Below, one piece after another: positions 37,701-49,592 of a DNA stretch of 64,000 nt. Each line of letters opens with the position of its first letter. Positions within the stretch are counted from its first letter, which is position 1. Made by a program: the position numbers and the translations under genes. The notes beneath the pieces were generated by a model. It saw nothing but the letters and a program-made list of their open reading frames with translations, was not told where the DNA came from and searched no databases. Origin of the DNA: Apostichopus japonicus (Eukaryota > Echinodermata > Holothuroidea > Aspidochirotida > Stichopodidae). Location: assembly GCF_037975245.1 (NCBI RefSeq), contig NC_092583.1, forward strand, positions 10,330,764 to 10,394,763, given 5' to 3'.

Positions 37701-39366
37701 TTTTCTTTTCACATCGAACACAGATTTTCTTCAAAGTGGATTGTACCCTAAAGAAAAATAGCTTTAGTCTTTTTTGTCAACAAGTGTCTACTTAGAACGA
37801 GAGGGTCACTGGGAGTAGATTTCTCGGATCCATCAAACCTTTCTACATCTCTGATCTTGTCAATCTTATCACAATAGGACTCCTTGCCTCATCTATTCAT
37901 CCCTATTCCTTTTGTTTATAATCTCCCCTTATTTAAAGCCATCTCCTCTCTCTCTCTTAGTAGTACTAATGCATTCACTTTCCCTTCAGTGTATACAAAA
38001 CTGCACAACAAAGAACTTCTATAGCAAACATGGCCTGCCTGTTCACTCACTACCCTCAGTTCCTTCTTTGCCTTCCCCTGTTACAGCAGTCAACCACAGT
38101 GATAACAGTCAAATGTCTAACAGGGCATTACTAATTAAGATGGAGTAGAATCATGAATGGGTGCGCATTCAATGGGATTTTACTAAGCCATACACTCAAA
38201 AGGGGGTTGTTAAAAGGGTTGCTCTTTAGGAAGTAGGCTAATATATTGTGGAAGATCCTTCTGTCCTAGCCACGGACATAATGACCGAGGTCTGAGAGGG
38301 GGATTTCTTTAAAGAGACCCGTGTTAATTGTCATTGATTGCGTACAGATGGGGCATTGATTTCGGCAAAGGGTGGTTTGGTTCTAAGGCCTTGGAGAGAA
38401 AAACAGGGAGTAATAAGTAATTAGCAACAAGAATAGCATGAGACAAAGACAACACAGAAAGCTGCTGACAGCTACTTAAAAGGCTCCAACAATAGCTATT
38501 CTGAGAGGCTATTGTGCAACCTGACAAATTCTGGCAAGATGTAAATAGATTGAAAGCTACCTGTACTTAGGATCTGAAAAAAAAACACCCTCTTACAGGG
38601 GATGAAGCACAGGTACTGTAATAAGTATTCCACATTATAATCCATTAACTAGACCAACCAGATTGTTATTTGTTCCCCCTACTTATCTAAGCAATGATCA
38701 GATCTTGTCAGACAGTCTTTAAAGCCTTTTTAGGGAGTGTATTTTTTTGGCTCGATTGTGTAGAGGAGTTATAGCAAGACCAACACACAGCTCAATATCA
38801 TCTTATTATGTGACGTGAAAAAATAAAAATAAAAAATAAATAAATAAATATATATATATATATATACATATATTATTATTTTTTTTGTTTTTTTGAAGAA
38901 GCCTATATCTGACTCTTCAATCAACAAACGGTTGTTGGGACTGCTTGTTTGAGCAGATAAATCCTCCTCTTCGACAGGAAATGAAAGATTGTTAAATGAT
39001 CAGTGATGTCATCAAGCGTTTACAGGCAGGTGTTCTTCAAAAGCTTCATTATTAATTTTCTAAGAAATCTTATCCAGGCTGCTTTTTTTCTGCCTTGAAA
39101 TGTGTGACACAGTAGGAACTTGTTTGCAAAGCCGACAAAGTTGACCTGCTGAAGTTATGGTTCCATCGAAATGCATATTTTGCATGAATATTCAGTTTCA
39201 TTAATAGACTGTGTACAAAATGATCATCTCTGTGATATAACATGCTACTGGGATATAGCGTCTTTCCATCTGGTCTTGCAGAATCTGTACAACAATTTAG
39301 ACACAGTAAACTTTTCTCACAGAAGTATCAACTGTGACCAGTTTAGCTTGGATAAACCATTTTCTT
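34766..39366. other. Long unannotated interval
   Basis: No gene or delimited element found. Simple repeats include C runs at about 34903-34920 and 37227-37238, a T run at 37540-37552 and TAAA/TA repeats at about 38820-38870. The motif CAGGGGCAGATCCAGG at about 37102-37117 looks like a hAT end, but no partner end was found. Confidence 0.4.
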
Positions 39367-39722
39367 TTAAAGGCATTGAAGACTCGCCCCAAACCGCATG
39401 CAGTGCTCTGAAAAAGTTAACTTTCCGTTGCTTGCAAATGACGTTTTCTTCTTGTCGCTACAAAATGCAGACAGTAATGAAACGTGATACCTTGTTATCT
39501 TTTATCTAGACCTGAGATGTCCACGCTGCTATGTACACTGTGTTGTGGGTATTGACCGTAGCTGTATGTACTGACTGTACACTAGTGTCTAATTACCGAA
39601 GGTAGCAAGTTGTGTGTGTATTTTCTGGGATTGATAGTGGTGTCTAACACTTCTGTATCACCTCATTCGAAATTAGGTCAGATTACCGGCATTAGACGTT
39701 TCTTTGTCTTCACACCCTTTAA
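39367..39722 (+). mobile_element. TTAA-bounded MITE, copy 3
   Basis: 356 bp, TTAAAGG...CCCTTTAA. The right inverted end has lost its GCGCGAG part, leaving tctttgtcttcacaccctttaa, so this copy is more decayed than the others. An open frame starting upstream at 39171 runs into it. Confidence 0.87.
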
Positions 39723-42700
39723 TTTCAGACAAAAGGGTCCACACCATGTTCAATATAAATGCTAGATATCATAGCAGGCCTTGTGTCTTAAATTTGATTC
39801 TAACTTCTGAAATAATTTAGCAATCCTGCTTTTATTCTGGTTTCTTCTTTCAGAGGATTTTCCTCGCTAAATACTCCCTTTCAATGGATCTGAAAAGTCC
39901 AGACAATAATGTCGTCATGTAAAATTTGATTACAACATAGCAAGTGCAAAGATAAATAACAGATGTTATCCAATTTAATCAATCACTATCCTAAACAATC
40001 TTACTACTTTGAATAGTTAAGTTAAGGATTTATATCAGAATTAATACCTATGGGGAATTGTTTACATCTTTTGAGAGGGTAATTGTCGTTTCTATTTAAA
40101 AATGTTTTTTTAAACCCTAATGACCAGCAAGTGTCCTTGCTCACTAAATCTCAAGCAGTCCTACTGCATACTCAGGGAATAAAATAATGTTAAACTAATT
40201 GTGTAGCACTTTCAAAGGCTCTGAACTCTTGTCTCCTTTAACTAGATTGCTGCCGAGCTCACTAATTATGATTACGAACAGGTTTAAATATCAATGAATA
40301 GGTTTTTTTTTTTGTATAGAAACTGTGATTCAACCATTACAAATACCATGCATGGTTTCAGTGTACAAAGACTGCTATGTATGTTTGCACTTTTAAAGCA
40401 ATTTGCTCATTTGTGTGATGCAATACTGGATAAATAAAATTATGCCATGATACTGGGCCAGGTTCAATAGTCATACGATATGTTTGCCTATTTAATGTAC
40501 TGTCTAGGTAAAATTAAACATAATGGGAGGTATAAGTTATGGAATTCTTTCTAAAATATTGACATTTGGCACACGCACACCAATGTTTTAGGCTTTCACT
40601 GAATTTTTGCTTGTCTTAAAATATTGGTCTAGCATAACATTTTTGTTTGTTCATTATATACCATATGAATATGTGGGTACTGTTTAGTAGTTTTAACATT
40701 TGATAAAGAGTATTTTGCTCCTGAATGTCTATTTAAAAGTACATGTTTTAAAATTCTGATATTTTGATCCTGATGACTGTTTGCAATGTGATATTCTGTA
40801 GGTCAAGACTATTTAATTGATCTGTCAATTTCAATAATCTGTAGGTAGTATTTACTATTGAATTTAATACATTTCCGTCATATTAGAAATCTCAAAAATT
40901 CCTCCATTAAAAATTAAAATACCTTCCCAATCTCATGAGTTTTCTTTCATTTTTTTCTTTGCTTTATATATTTTTTTTTCTGAAACCTTATTGTTAAGAA
41001 CATGAGTCATAAGTTTAAAACTAATATTAGAATAATCAATTTTTTTAAACCCAAAATGAAAGGTTTAATATTCGTAATCTCCCATCATTGAACGCGCTAC
41101 AGTGGTAGACCGACCCCAGGGTCACAGTCAGTATAACCAAAACAACCAAATGGGAGCCGGGTAATACTCGAGTTTCATCAGAACAAAAATTTATCCTGGC
41201 AAAGTTATACTCCTAGCAGCCCTGAAGGTGGTTTATGTCAGAGTAATCTAATAGGGGAATATTTTATGGCTGTGACAGATTGTAAAAGAAATATCTCAGC
41301 CATGCCTTACATTTTTTTGTAGAGAGCCTCCATTAAAAGACCCTGAAGGTGATCATAAAATTGACTTTGAATAACAGACAGGGAATTACTCTGATCAGGG
41401 GGTTCTACCAACCCGACCACAGTGTATAGTCCTGCCAGTAGCTATACTCCTTTTACCGAACCTTTACACAAATAACTGGAAGGCACCGAAGGAAACTGGC
41501 TTACGGTTTATGAGCCAATCCTCTCCCACAAAGTCTATCCCCATAAGGTCAAGGGTCAACTGGAACACAATCTCAACACAAACACAGCTGAAGTACAATC
41601 TAACAGTGCTGCCTATTTTTGTGTGAAAACAACCCTTGGCAGTGTCTCTCTTTCTCTGTGTTGTTGAAGAGGCATGAACTGAGCGTTTGCAGACATGTTT
41701 TAGGGTCACACTTCTATGATGTATGGACTATCACTTACACATCTAGAATTCTTATTTAATACTGAAATCTCCATTTTTTGTTCTTAATGGTTGCGTTTTT
41801 TTCCGAGATACTTTCAACACAATGGGTTTGAGGGTATTTATTATGTATTAAGATGTTATTATCTACTGTACTATTGATGACAACATTGATAAGACTAGGC
41901 AAAATATGGAACTTAATAAGGAGAGTAGATTGCATTTCAAACAAAGAATCGACCAAGGCAAGGAGAGACTTGCATTGTACAACTGTGTGCTGCACTGACA
42001 TAGCACAAAACTATGTTGATACACATTACTAGTAAACAATGCCTATATGGGATGCAGCGAAAGGACGCAAACCAAAATCAGAAAAGATTTTTTTTCAATC
42101 ATAATCTATCAAAGCTTTGATCCAAATCCAATAACTTCAACTATAAAACATACTTGAAGTGAACACACAAACTTTGCAACATCATTTTTTTTAAACAAAA
42201 AACAATTCTACCATCTCCATTTTAAATGCAAGCTGCTCCTGTCTCTCATGAAATCCCAACTAATTAAAAAAAAAAAAACACACATTCAGGGGGGCCTCAG
42301 CTAAAAATTTCCATGCAGTATCCATCAAAAGACTTAGGTATATACAGTATATGAGACAACAAATAAACACCATGAAAACAAGAAGGCAGTTATATTGTAC
42401 AGAGGGTAAATACTTCTATTGACTTACTTTGCTAACTCATGATATCAAGTGCAAATAGTACAGAAAATGTCTTCTTTTATCTTACTTTTTAACAGTACAA
42501 TGATTCTAACTTTCTAGTACCTTCATTTTTTGCAAGCTAAATGCTGTTACCTTTAAAAGAACAACCCCTTTTCTCCTTCTTTTAGAACATGCAATCAGAG
42601 ATAACACCTTTCTTTGACTGGCTTATTTATTAAATCTTTCAAACTGCCTCACAGGTCAATGTATAAAACCAAACGAATGAGGAGCGACATAATTGTTGAA

Positions 42701-45700
42701 TAAACACAACATAAAAAAAAATTAAACAAAAGAAAACAATACAAACTGTTTTGAAGAAATAAAATTTCCAAATTAAAAAACAAAACAAAAGAAAAACAAC
42801 AGAATGTTACCCTTTTGACAAAGATTGTTAAATGGTATTGAAAGAAATTGTTTTGGTAACATGAATACTTAGAAATTTGTAAAGGTGTTTAAGTTTCTGT
42901 GCTGGGGATATTTTACATTGTTAAAGGAAAGTTTTGCAAAATACTGACAATTTAGAACAGCAAGAGATTGATAAACTTCACCTCAGCTTTAAAATATGGC
43001 CCGATCCCCCCTGCCCCCCCCCCCCAATTAGAATAACTATTTTGTGACATGTGTATCTTAAATAAAACTTAGGAAGTCTCCTTAAGTATGTAGCTTTAGA
43101 ACTTTTAGATGTTCCCATTATGAGCATTAATGTTGGAATACATTAAATGTATATTTTTTTAGGACACCAAAAAGACAAAATCAAGTATAAGGTGATAACT
43201 GTTTTCAACCATGATTTTAACCAACATCGAAGGACTACTACCACAAGTAGGTATCGCTTTATTAATATGCACCCTCTAATCAGTTGCACAGATTAGGCCA
43301 ACAGATGTAGGGCTTAAATCCTTTTTTCTGTCATACACAATAATCTTCCACCATTTCTTTTTATACAGTACTGGAATAGAAGTTCCAGTGTGCTATTTCT
43401 TAGGTTTGTGTCTAAGTACTGAGATGTCTTACACAAAACTAGAATGAAATCAAAGTTCAATCTGTCGATAGTCTGATTGACAAAGAGTAGCACATCACAC
43501 TGAAATAACAGTAAAATATAAGCAAGCCTTTAACATGTCTTAAAGAATCTTTTTCAAAACAAATTTTTTAAAGCCTCTCAGCAAGTTGCTAGCAAAACAA
43601 GTTATAAATCTTGCATATGTGGCAATAAAAGAGCTTAAAATTCTTGCTCAAAATTTTAAACATGTGACTGTATGCATGGTTCTATATAAGTAGTCTTTAA
43701 TAATCCAAGGTCTGAGAAGTGCCTTTAAATTTAATTAAAAAAGAAAAAAAGGTTTTCTTCAAATTGAAGTAACCATTTTCCATTTGCAAAAACAGTATCA
43801 ATGGCTTCAAGGCAGAGTTGTGAACTTGTTAGTGTAATGACTACAACAAAGAAGGTGAGATTAAAGAGAAGAAGCATTTCCTCAATACCACCAACAAAAC
43901 TTTCACAACAAAAGAAGGACTGTGACAAATGCCCAAGGCTTAATCTCTGCCACTTCTTCCCTTTGAAAGTATATAATTCTACTTTTTGTATTGCTACGTA
44001 CCACACCCTCAGCAGTCGCACTACAACACAGTATAAACATATATATACAGTATATATATGCCTGATCACTATGATGACTCAGTGGATTATTTAACAGCAC
44101 CACAGGGAGTCTGTATGTCAGGGCAGATGCACTTAGTACAAAAGCATGTTAACATTACATACACACGACAGAAGACTGATGCAATGTGGCGAGTATAAAT
44201 TAACTCGGAGAAAACTGCAGAGCCTTGAAATATATTATATTCCCGTAAACCGGTCAGTGCAAGCCGAACAAATATGCCATGGGATCATCATCCCATGAGT
44301 TGGAAGGAATTTCAGGAAACACGACCTGAAGCCTTAACAAATAATGAACTCATTCAATTTGTAACACATACATGCAAGTATCCTCCCTCCTGTTCATTTC
44401 TTTAAAAACTGCTAATTGCTCCATACTCTTGAACTTGTATTAATAGGAATAACCGTGAACCAAAAAGCAACGACTAGGAACTTTGAATACAATATTTGTA
44501 CAAGGAAGACTGCATTTTAAGTTGTTCTACCCTCCCATCAGCCCCCTCCCATCCCCGCTCCATGGGGAAATGATGAATTAAAGCAGGCAACAACTGCATA
44601 TACAGTACCATATTTAAGTAAATAAAAGTATAAAGTAAGCGTTTCATGATATACCTTAACACGTACAATGAAGTTAGTCTAGAAGCAGAAGTGCAAAGAT
44701 CACTCTTTATGAAAATTTACCAAGGAGTAACATGTAAAATTACCAACAGTTTGGAACCTGAAATGATTAATATTATCTTTTTTTCTTGAAGTCATTCTTT
44801 GGTTTTTCTTTGCAAGAAAATTTTTATTCCTAGAAAATGGACTATATCAAATTCTTAACATGGCATGATCGCTGATCCCTGCTGTTGAAATTATGAAATC
44901 TAAAGCAAAACATATTTTTTTTTACTTTGCTAATTAATAAGCTGATTCAAACAGGATTATTGAAAAAAATGACTGGAAGGTCGTTTTACAATTTTTTTGA
45001 ATCAAAATTGTCATCCACTTTGAGGAGAACAGCCCCCAAACTGCTTTAGGTTATAAATTTATTATGAAAACTGAATACAGATTTAATTGTGACCTCTGAT
45101 ACCACGTCAGTGACATATCCCTGAAAAATTGCACGGCATATGATGAGCAAAAAAAGGTTAAAGGGGAACTTAACATTCATCGTCGGTTAAAATTTTAGCT
45201 TGTACACATCTTCAGCCTCAAAAAAAAAAAGAATACAGGGTTGTACCGGTAGAATACATAAGGAAAAAAAGTTATATAATGCAACTTAATAATAAGTACG
45301 TCCATATAAGTCCATGGCAATATAAATAAGTTAAATGATCCTTAATCGCATTTGTGCTCCACAACTACAGATGTGGTAAAGTGTGTTGTGCTGTCTGTCA
45401 CACAAGTTAGTTGGCATCTTCTCTTTGGTTTTCAGAAATTTTCCTGTACAAAGATGTTCAGCTAGTGGTGGCTTAATTTAAGTAAATTTTCCTCACATCT
45501 CAACATCGTTTTCAAAAAAATTGACGAAGACAACAGTTGGTCTACGACCGGATGATAGAAAACTGCTCCCACATTTGAATACTCTCTCTTTTTGAATAGT
45601 CTATAACTTGAACACTAAAAACGTCACATTTTTCTATGTCAGCTTGAATATGCAGCTACTTTTTATAAGATGATTAATTTTTGTAATATTTTTACATAAT

Positions 45701-45857
45701 AGTTTGTTCTCTGTACAGATCCATTGATAAAATCAATGCTTTGGCATATTTACATCACATGAGCAACAAAAGCAGAAAAAAACAAAACTCTTGGCAGAAT
45801 AAACAAGCATCTATACGGCAGCTTCCCATCACACAATTCCAGGGGTAAAGTTGTTGT
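39723..45857. other. Unannotated AT-rich interval 3' of Frizzled
   Basis: No coding exon recognised. The part closest to 46028 may be Frizzled 3' untranslated sequence. The segment 41085-41460 is more GC-balanced and repeat-free. Overlapping open frames at 43731-44103 on both strands have no recognisable motif. Poly-C at about 43011-43025. Confidence 0.4.
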
Positions 45858-45863
45858 TTTTAT
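45858..45863 (-). terminator. First candidate polyadenylation signal of Frizzled
   Basis: AATAAA on the minus strand (TTTATT on the plus), about 165 bp beyond the Frizzled stop codon. The region is AT-rich and further AATAAA strings occur downstream, so the real cleavage site cannot be chosen from sequence alone. Confidence 0.3.
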
Positions 45864-46028
45864 TCCATATTATGAAATCACACTGTGCACAAACTTCCAG
45901 AACTTTTAAAAAGAAAATTAAGTGAGAAGTTAGGCCAGCTAGCAAGGTGTTGAACCATTGTCTTTATGAGGTATCCAATCGACGGGCATTGGCCTGCAGC
46001 CCTGTGGATTAGGTTCCACCTGTACAAG

Positions 46029-47693
46029 TCAAACTGAAGCAGGCATGTGCTTTGATTGTGGATAGTTACATAATCTTGCATAAAAATTATTCCATGAGCG
46101 AAACGTCTTCCCTGACCATATCCAAACCCCGCTGGTAATGCCAACGATTAACAGCATTAAATATTTAATCATGAAAAACAGAAAGTCTGGAACTTGTCCA
46201 TGAAGTTTGTATTCATTTGGATTGACTTTGGGATTCTTTTTCCCACATGAAAAGCCAAGCTGTTCACAGTTCCTGCTCTTCCAATGCTCTTCCCAAGAGG
46301 AGCGATTGGCTTGTTCGTACAGTAAGCAAGAAACTACCAACGTCGCAGGTACTGTGTACAGAAATGAGAAGATACCGATCCTTATCATTAGCTTTTCCAG
46401 TTTATCAGTTTTAGTACCGTCGTGCTTCATGAAAGTTCTGATTCTGAAAAGGGCAATGAATCCAGCGGTTAAAAATCCAGATCCAATTATCAAATAGACG
46501 ATGAGAGGTACAAGGACAAAGCCTACTAGGATTTTTGTATTTGAGAAACCAGTGTAACAAACCCCTGTCAGAGAGTCCCCATCAATCTCTCCCATGGTAA
46601 GGACGATTATTGTCTTAGCTGCTGGTATTGACCATGCGATAAAATGGAAGAAATGCGAGTTACGTTCAATGGCTTCGTGGCTCCATTTCAAGCCTGCTGC
46701 TAAAAACCATGTAAAACTCAGCAGAACCCACCAAATGGAGGACGCCATTTGGAAAAAATACAACAGCATAAATAAGATAGTACAGGCTTCCCGTTTCGCT
46801 CCTTGAGTTAAAACTGTAATGATACTATCCGTTTGGGGTTTCATACAAGCGACGTTATCACCAACTGCAAAGCCAGTCACATATACCACAGCTATCACAA
46901 AGTAACATCCGGACAGAAAAATAATGGGCCTCTCTGGGTACCTGAACCTTTCGCGATCTATCAGGAAAGTTAGGACCGTAAACAGCGATGAAGCAGCGCA
47001 CAGCATGGCCCAGCATCCCACCCAGTATCGAGCAAAATCCTGCTCATTGTTTGAGCCAAAGTACATGTAACATGGGGCACCACAGTTCTTGGCACTGAGA
47101 AATTCGTATTCAAATTCACTGTCAACATGTAGATCGGCAGGACAGTGAAAAGGTATATCTTTGGTAAGATGAGTGGTTAATGTTGCATTATCGTTACCAG
47201 TTGGTGGGGTTGTCACAACCACATCGTTCGTACGATTTCTATCGAAACATAATCCTTCTTCTGGAAATGCTTCACAGGCTAAACTATCAGGCCACTGAAA
47301 ACCAAACTTTCTCATCAAGTCTTCACACCCTGACTTCGCACTCAAACACAGCGTCTTACATGGTTGCAAAGCCTCGTCAAAATTGGTGCACACAGGTGCA
47401 TACATAGAACACAGGAAGTACTTCAGATCGGCAGAACATTCTACTTTGACTAAAGGATAAAACTGATGAACTTCAAGTCCAGCGTCGTCCTGTCTAATAT
47501 GACCAAGAAGATTAGGCATAAAAGTTGTGTTGTATGGAACGTCCATGCATAGCGGTATTGTGATAGGTTCGCATCTGCCCGAATATTTCCCATACTCGTC
47601 CGCGTATGCATGGCCATCACCAATAACTGGGCGAAAGAAGAACGTTCCGAAAATCAGAAGAAAAGAAACAAATTCACGCTTTTTCCAATACAT
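46029..47693 (-). CDS. Frizzled receptor, Fz1/2/7 class, single exon
   Basis: Seven-pass Wnt receptor of the plasma membrane that signals through Dishevelled. The 554-residue product is full length. A hydrophobic signal peptide covers residues 1-25. The extracellular Cys-rich domain has all ten cysteines (41, 49, 86, 95, 102, 112, 116, 123, 140, 149) and N-glycosylation sequons at N55, N153 and N169. Linker cysteines are at 184, 204 and 208, and the seven membrane segments run from about 224 to 526. The first intracellular loop carries FRYPERP (250-256). The Dishevelled-binding KTxxxW motif is KTFRSW (529-534). [17 protein letters not shown] and PNLLGH in the Cys-rich domain point to Fz1/2/7 rather than Fz4, Fz5/8 or Fz9/10. 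An in-frame TAA at 47706-47708, five codons upstream, fixes the start and argues that no upstream coding exon exists. The last four residues are PASV. Class I PDZ ligands need Ser/Thr at the third position from the end, so the ETxV-type ligand of vertebrate Fz1/2/7 is not conserved. Confidence 0.97.
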   Translation of the reverse strand: MYWKKREFVSFLLIFGTFFFRPVIGDGHAYADEYGKYSGRCEPITIPLCMDVPYNTTFMPNLLGHIRQDDAGLEVHQFYPLVKVECSADLKYFLCSMYAPVCTNFDEALQPCKTLCLSAKSGCEDLMRKFGFQWPDSLACEAFPEEGLCFDRNRTNDVVVTTPPTGNDNATLTTHLTKDIPFHCPADLHVDSEFEYEFLSAKNCGAPCYMYFGSNNEQDFARYWVGCWAMLCAASSLFTVLTFLIDRERFRYPERPIIFLSGCYFVIAVVYVTGFAVGDNVACMKPQTDSIITVLTQGAKREACTILFMLLYFFQMASSIWWVLLSFTWFLAAGLKWSHEAIERNSHFFHFIAWSIPAAKTIIVLTMGEIDGDSLTGVCYTGFSNTKILVGFVLVPLIVYLIIGSGFLTAGFIALFRIRTFMKHDGTKTDKLEKLMIRIGIFSFLYTVPATLVVSCLLYEQANRSSWEEHWKSRNCEQLGFSCGKKNPKVNPNEYKLHGQVPDFLFFMIKYLMLLIVGITSGVWIWSGKTFRSWNNFYARLCNYPQSKHMPASV

Positions 47694-48040
47694 TTCGACT
47701 AAATGTTAATTCTGCGATGTTTCCAAAATAATATCCAAGGACTTGCACAACAGCAAAATCACAAAATTGAGGTGAAATCGGTTCGCGGTAACATCGATCA
47801 ATGTTCAAATGGGTTCACAACATCTAAGTACAACACAGCATATTAGGTATATCCATACAGTACAGACTCGGCAAGCCTAGGCCCAGTTGGTAGATAGATA
47901 AAGATTGTGTACTACCAATCGACACAGGTACGCATAGCATATACGTAGTCACGGCTAGCAGTGACACACACTATTGCGCACAGTCTAATGGCATAATTTC
48001 ATCGTCTTGCGAGAGAGGGGAGCTTCAAGGCGAGATCACT

Positions 48041-48054
48041 GTGTGACGTCACAC
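48041..48054. promoter_or_regulatory. CRE palindrome
   Basis: GTGTGACGTCACAC contains the full CREB/ATF consensus TGACGTCA (48044-48051) inside a 14-bp perfect palindrome, about 350 bp upstream of the Frizzled ATG. A full-site match is uncommon by chance, and its position fits a promoter-proximal element. Confidence 0.6.
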
Positions 48055-48278
48055 ACGGTTTCTAGACCTTCAAGAGCCTCGGAAAACTTCAAAAACTGGT
48101 CTAAATATCGAAGATGTAAATATATTTTGAAAGTTTATAGTTGAAGAGTATAGAACTGAATGAATCTGTTCCAACTTCTACACATAAAACTACCGTTTTT
48201 GGCTACACGGGACTCTGTTCCGTGGACAGGTTCTTTAGCCGCTGCTAAACGCCGTCATGGGAATATTTAGCATTTCAA

Positions 48279-48285
48279 CCAATCA
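48279..48285 (+). promoter_or_regulatory. CCAAT box
   Basis: CCAATCA matches the NF-Y core on the plus strand, 14 bp before the ATG of the candidate exon at 48297. NF-Y sites work in either orientation, so it could serve either gene. Confidence 0.35.
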
Positions 48286-48296
48286 CAGCATCGGAC

Positions 48297-48365
48297 ATGG
48301 CTGATATCACGGTCACCATGGAAATATCCCAGCAGGTTAGCAGGTGCACAGGAATCGCTTTCAAG
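48297..48365 (+). CDS. Candidate first coding exon, partial gene
   Basis: An ATG in good context (gacATGG) opens a 23-codon frame beginning MADITVTMEIS. It runs directly into a strong splice donor, AAG|GTATGT, at 48365/48366 in phase 0. It points away from Frizzled and lies about 600 bp from its start codon, which would make a divergent gene pair. I do not recognise the protein and could not identify a second exon. A short upstream frame starting near 48256 overlaps this ATG. The call rests on start context plus donor only. Confidence 0.3.
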
Positions 48366-48622
48366 GTATGTGTGCGGTCATGACAAGGTTTGATGCAGAG
48401 GGGTTAGTTGGAAACTACCAGAGACATAACAAAAAGACTTTGATTGTTGGTAATAATGGCGATAATTGCCTAAATAGAGGCACGGTTACTCAGGATAACC
48501 TCCTTTCAAGTGGATTATTGTGAAGATTTTAGCTGCCAATGGACAGTGTTGTTTGAACGGTCTGTTTACTTGTGGACCATGTATGAATAGCAATTTTAGT
48601 TCGCTATCCGTTTGGAGGGCAG

Positions 48623-48632
48623 TATATAAAAA
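48623..48632 (+). promoter_or_regulatory. Candidate TATA box
   Basis: TATATAAAAA followed by GGGTC, set in GC-balanced sequence and about 100 bp upstream of the ATG at 48724. A start site near 48650-48660 would be expected. Confidence 0.4.
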
Positions 48633-48723
48633 GGGTCTAAGCAGTTACAAACTGGAAAGAATTATGAAACCCAAGAGTAGCAAATAACTTCATTGTGAAC
48701 TTTTTGGTCTTTCGTCAGAAACA

Positions 48724-48966
48724 ATGGAATTCGAGTTCCTCCAGGGAAATATCTTGGTTATGCTTTTCTTGAGCAGACGGAGGGCTGAAATTTGTATGAT
48801 TTCCCCTCAAATTTCAGAAAACAAAGGTTTACTGTTACTTAGAGTCAAACGAACCCTGTATGATATTCAAACATTGTTCAATGAAAGGATTTACGACAGG
48901 TTTATTCCCCATTTACAAAGCATGACATTTTATTGTTATTATCAGTTTTTGCTTACGGTAACTTGA
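48724..48966 (+). CDS. Candidate small single-exon gene, 80 residues
   Basis: The ATG has a strong context (ACAATGG). A TATA box lies about 100 bp upstream and AATAAA lies 46 bp after the stop (49012-49017), so all parts of a compact pol II gene are present in about 400 bp. The product is not recognised. It has a hydrophobic start (about residues 9-16), a basic SRRR stretch, and a tyrosine- and phenylalanine-rich C-terminus. Alternatively it is the 5' part of the transcript starting near 48650, or chance: AATAAA is frequent in AT-rich DNA. Confidence 0.3.
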   Translation: MEFEFLQGNILVMLFLSRRRAEICMISPQISENKGLLLLRVKRTLYDIQTLFNERIYDRFIPHLQSMTFYCYYQFLLTVT

Positions 48967-49011
48967 ACCAGATTTCACACCAATACAACTAGAAAATAAC
49001 AATACTTTATA

Positions 49012-49017
49012 AATAAA
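49012..49017 (+). terminator. Candidate polyadenylation signal
   Basis: AATAAA downstream of the small ORF ending at 48966. Its only support is its position. Confidence 0.3.
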
Positions 49018-49444
49018 ATCAGCATCATACTTTCGACCATGCTTTTCCATGTTACCCTAAAAGATTAATCTAACGGAATTAATACCATATATTTAAGAAA
49101 GTAACTTGAGTAAAAGGTTAAGTCAAACACAATAGCAAAATGTTGACCTATTAATAACTTCACACATATTGATTCCTGCAGCTAGGCGAGACCTATCGCA
49201 GTAATTAATCCTCCTACCATTTTCCTCTCCTCCCCCCTTCCCATTTCACATACTTAAACCTTGCCCTAACGCTCATCAACAATAGCTGCTACATCTTTAC
49301 ATTTTGGGGATACCGGCAAAAGTCCAGTGTGTGTAAAGTAGCTATAGCTTAGGACGTTTTGCCATTATAGTAGTAAACATGAACACCTTCACCACCATAC
49401 TACATGCTAGCAATTTTGCGAGACCTTAAATATAGAAGCCAAGG

Positions 49445-49454
<10 letters not shown>

Positions 49455-49491
<37 letters not shown>

Positions 49492-49499
49492 GACATACA

Positions 49500-49559
<60 letters not shown>

Positions 49560-49592
49560 GACATACATTCATATATATATATATATAGATAT
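49455..49592. repeat. Compound TA microsatellite with duplicated spacer
   Basis: Two long TA tracts separated by acacacagacatacatt; the same spacer recurs after the second tract. The structure is a tandem duplication of tract plus spacer. Open frames on both strands here consist only of Tyr/Ile codons and are artefacts. Confidence 0.95.

Larger units (their letters stand above)
47694..48296. promoter_or_regulatory. Upstream region of Frizzled, possibly a divergent promoter
   Basis: TE-free, more GC-balanced DNA between the Frizzled start codon and a candidate plus-strand first exon. It contains a CRE palindrome and a CCAAT box (listed separately). No clear TATA box for Frizzled was seen. Bidirectional use is an inference that depends on the candidate exon at 48297 being real. 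Confidence 0.5.

Noticed and set aside
46207-47709. Plus-strand open frames opposite Frizzled (46207-46497, 46594-46806, 47180-47407, 47527-47709)
   Set aside because: Antisense shadows of a well-supported coding exon.
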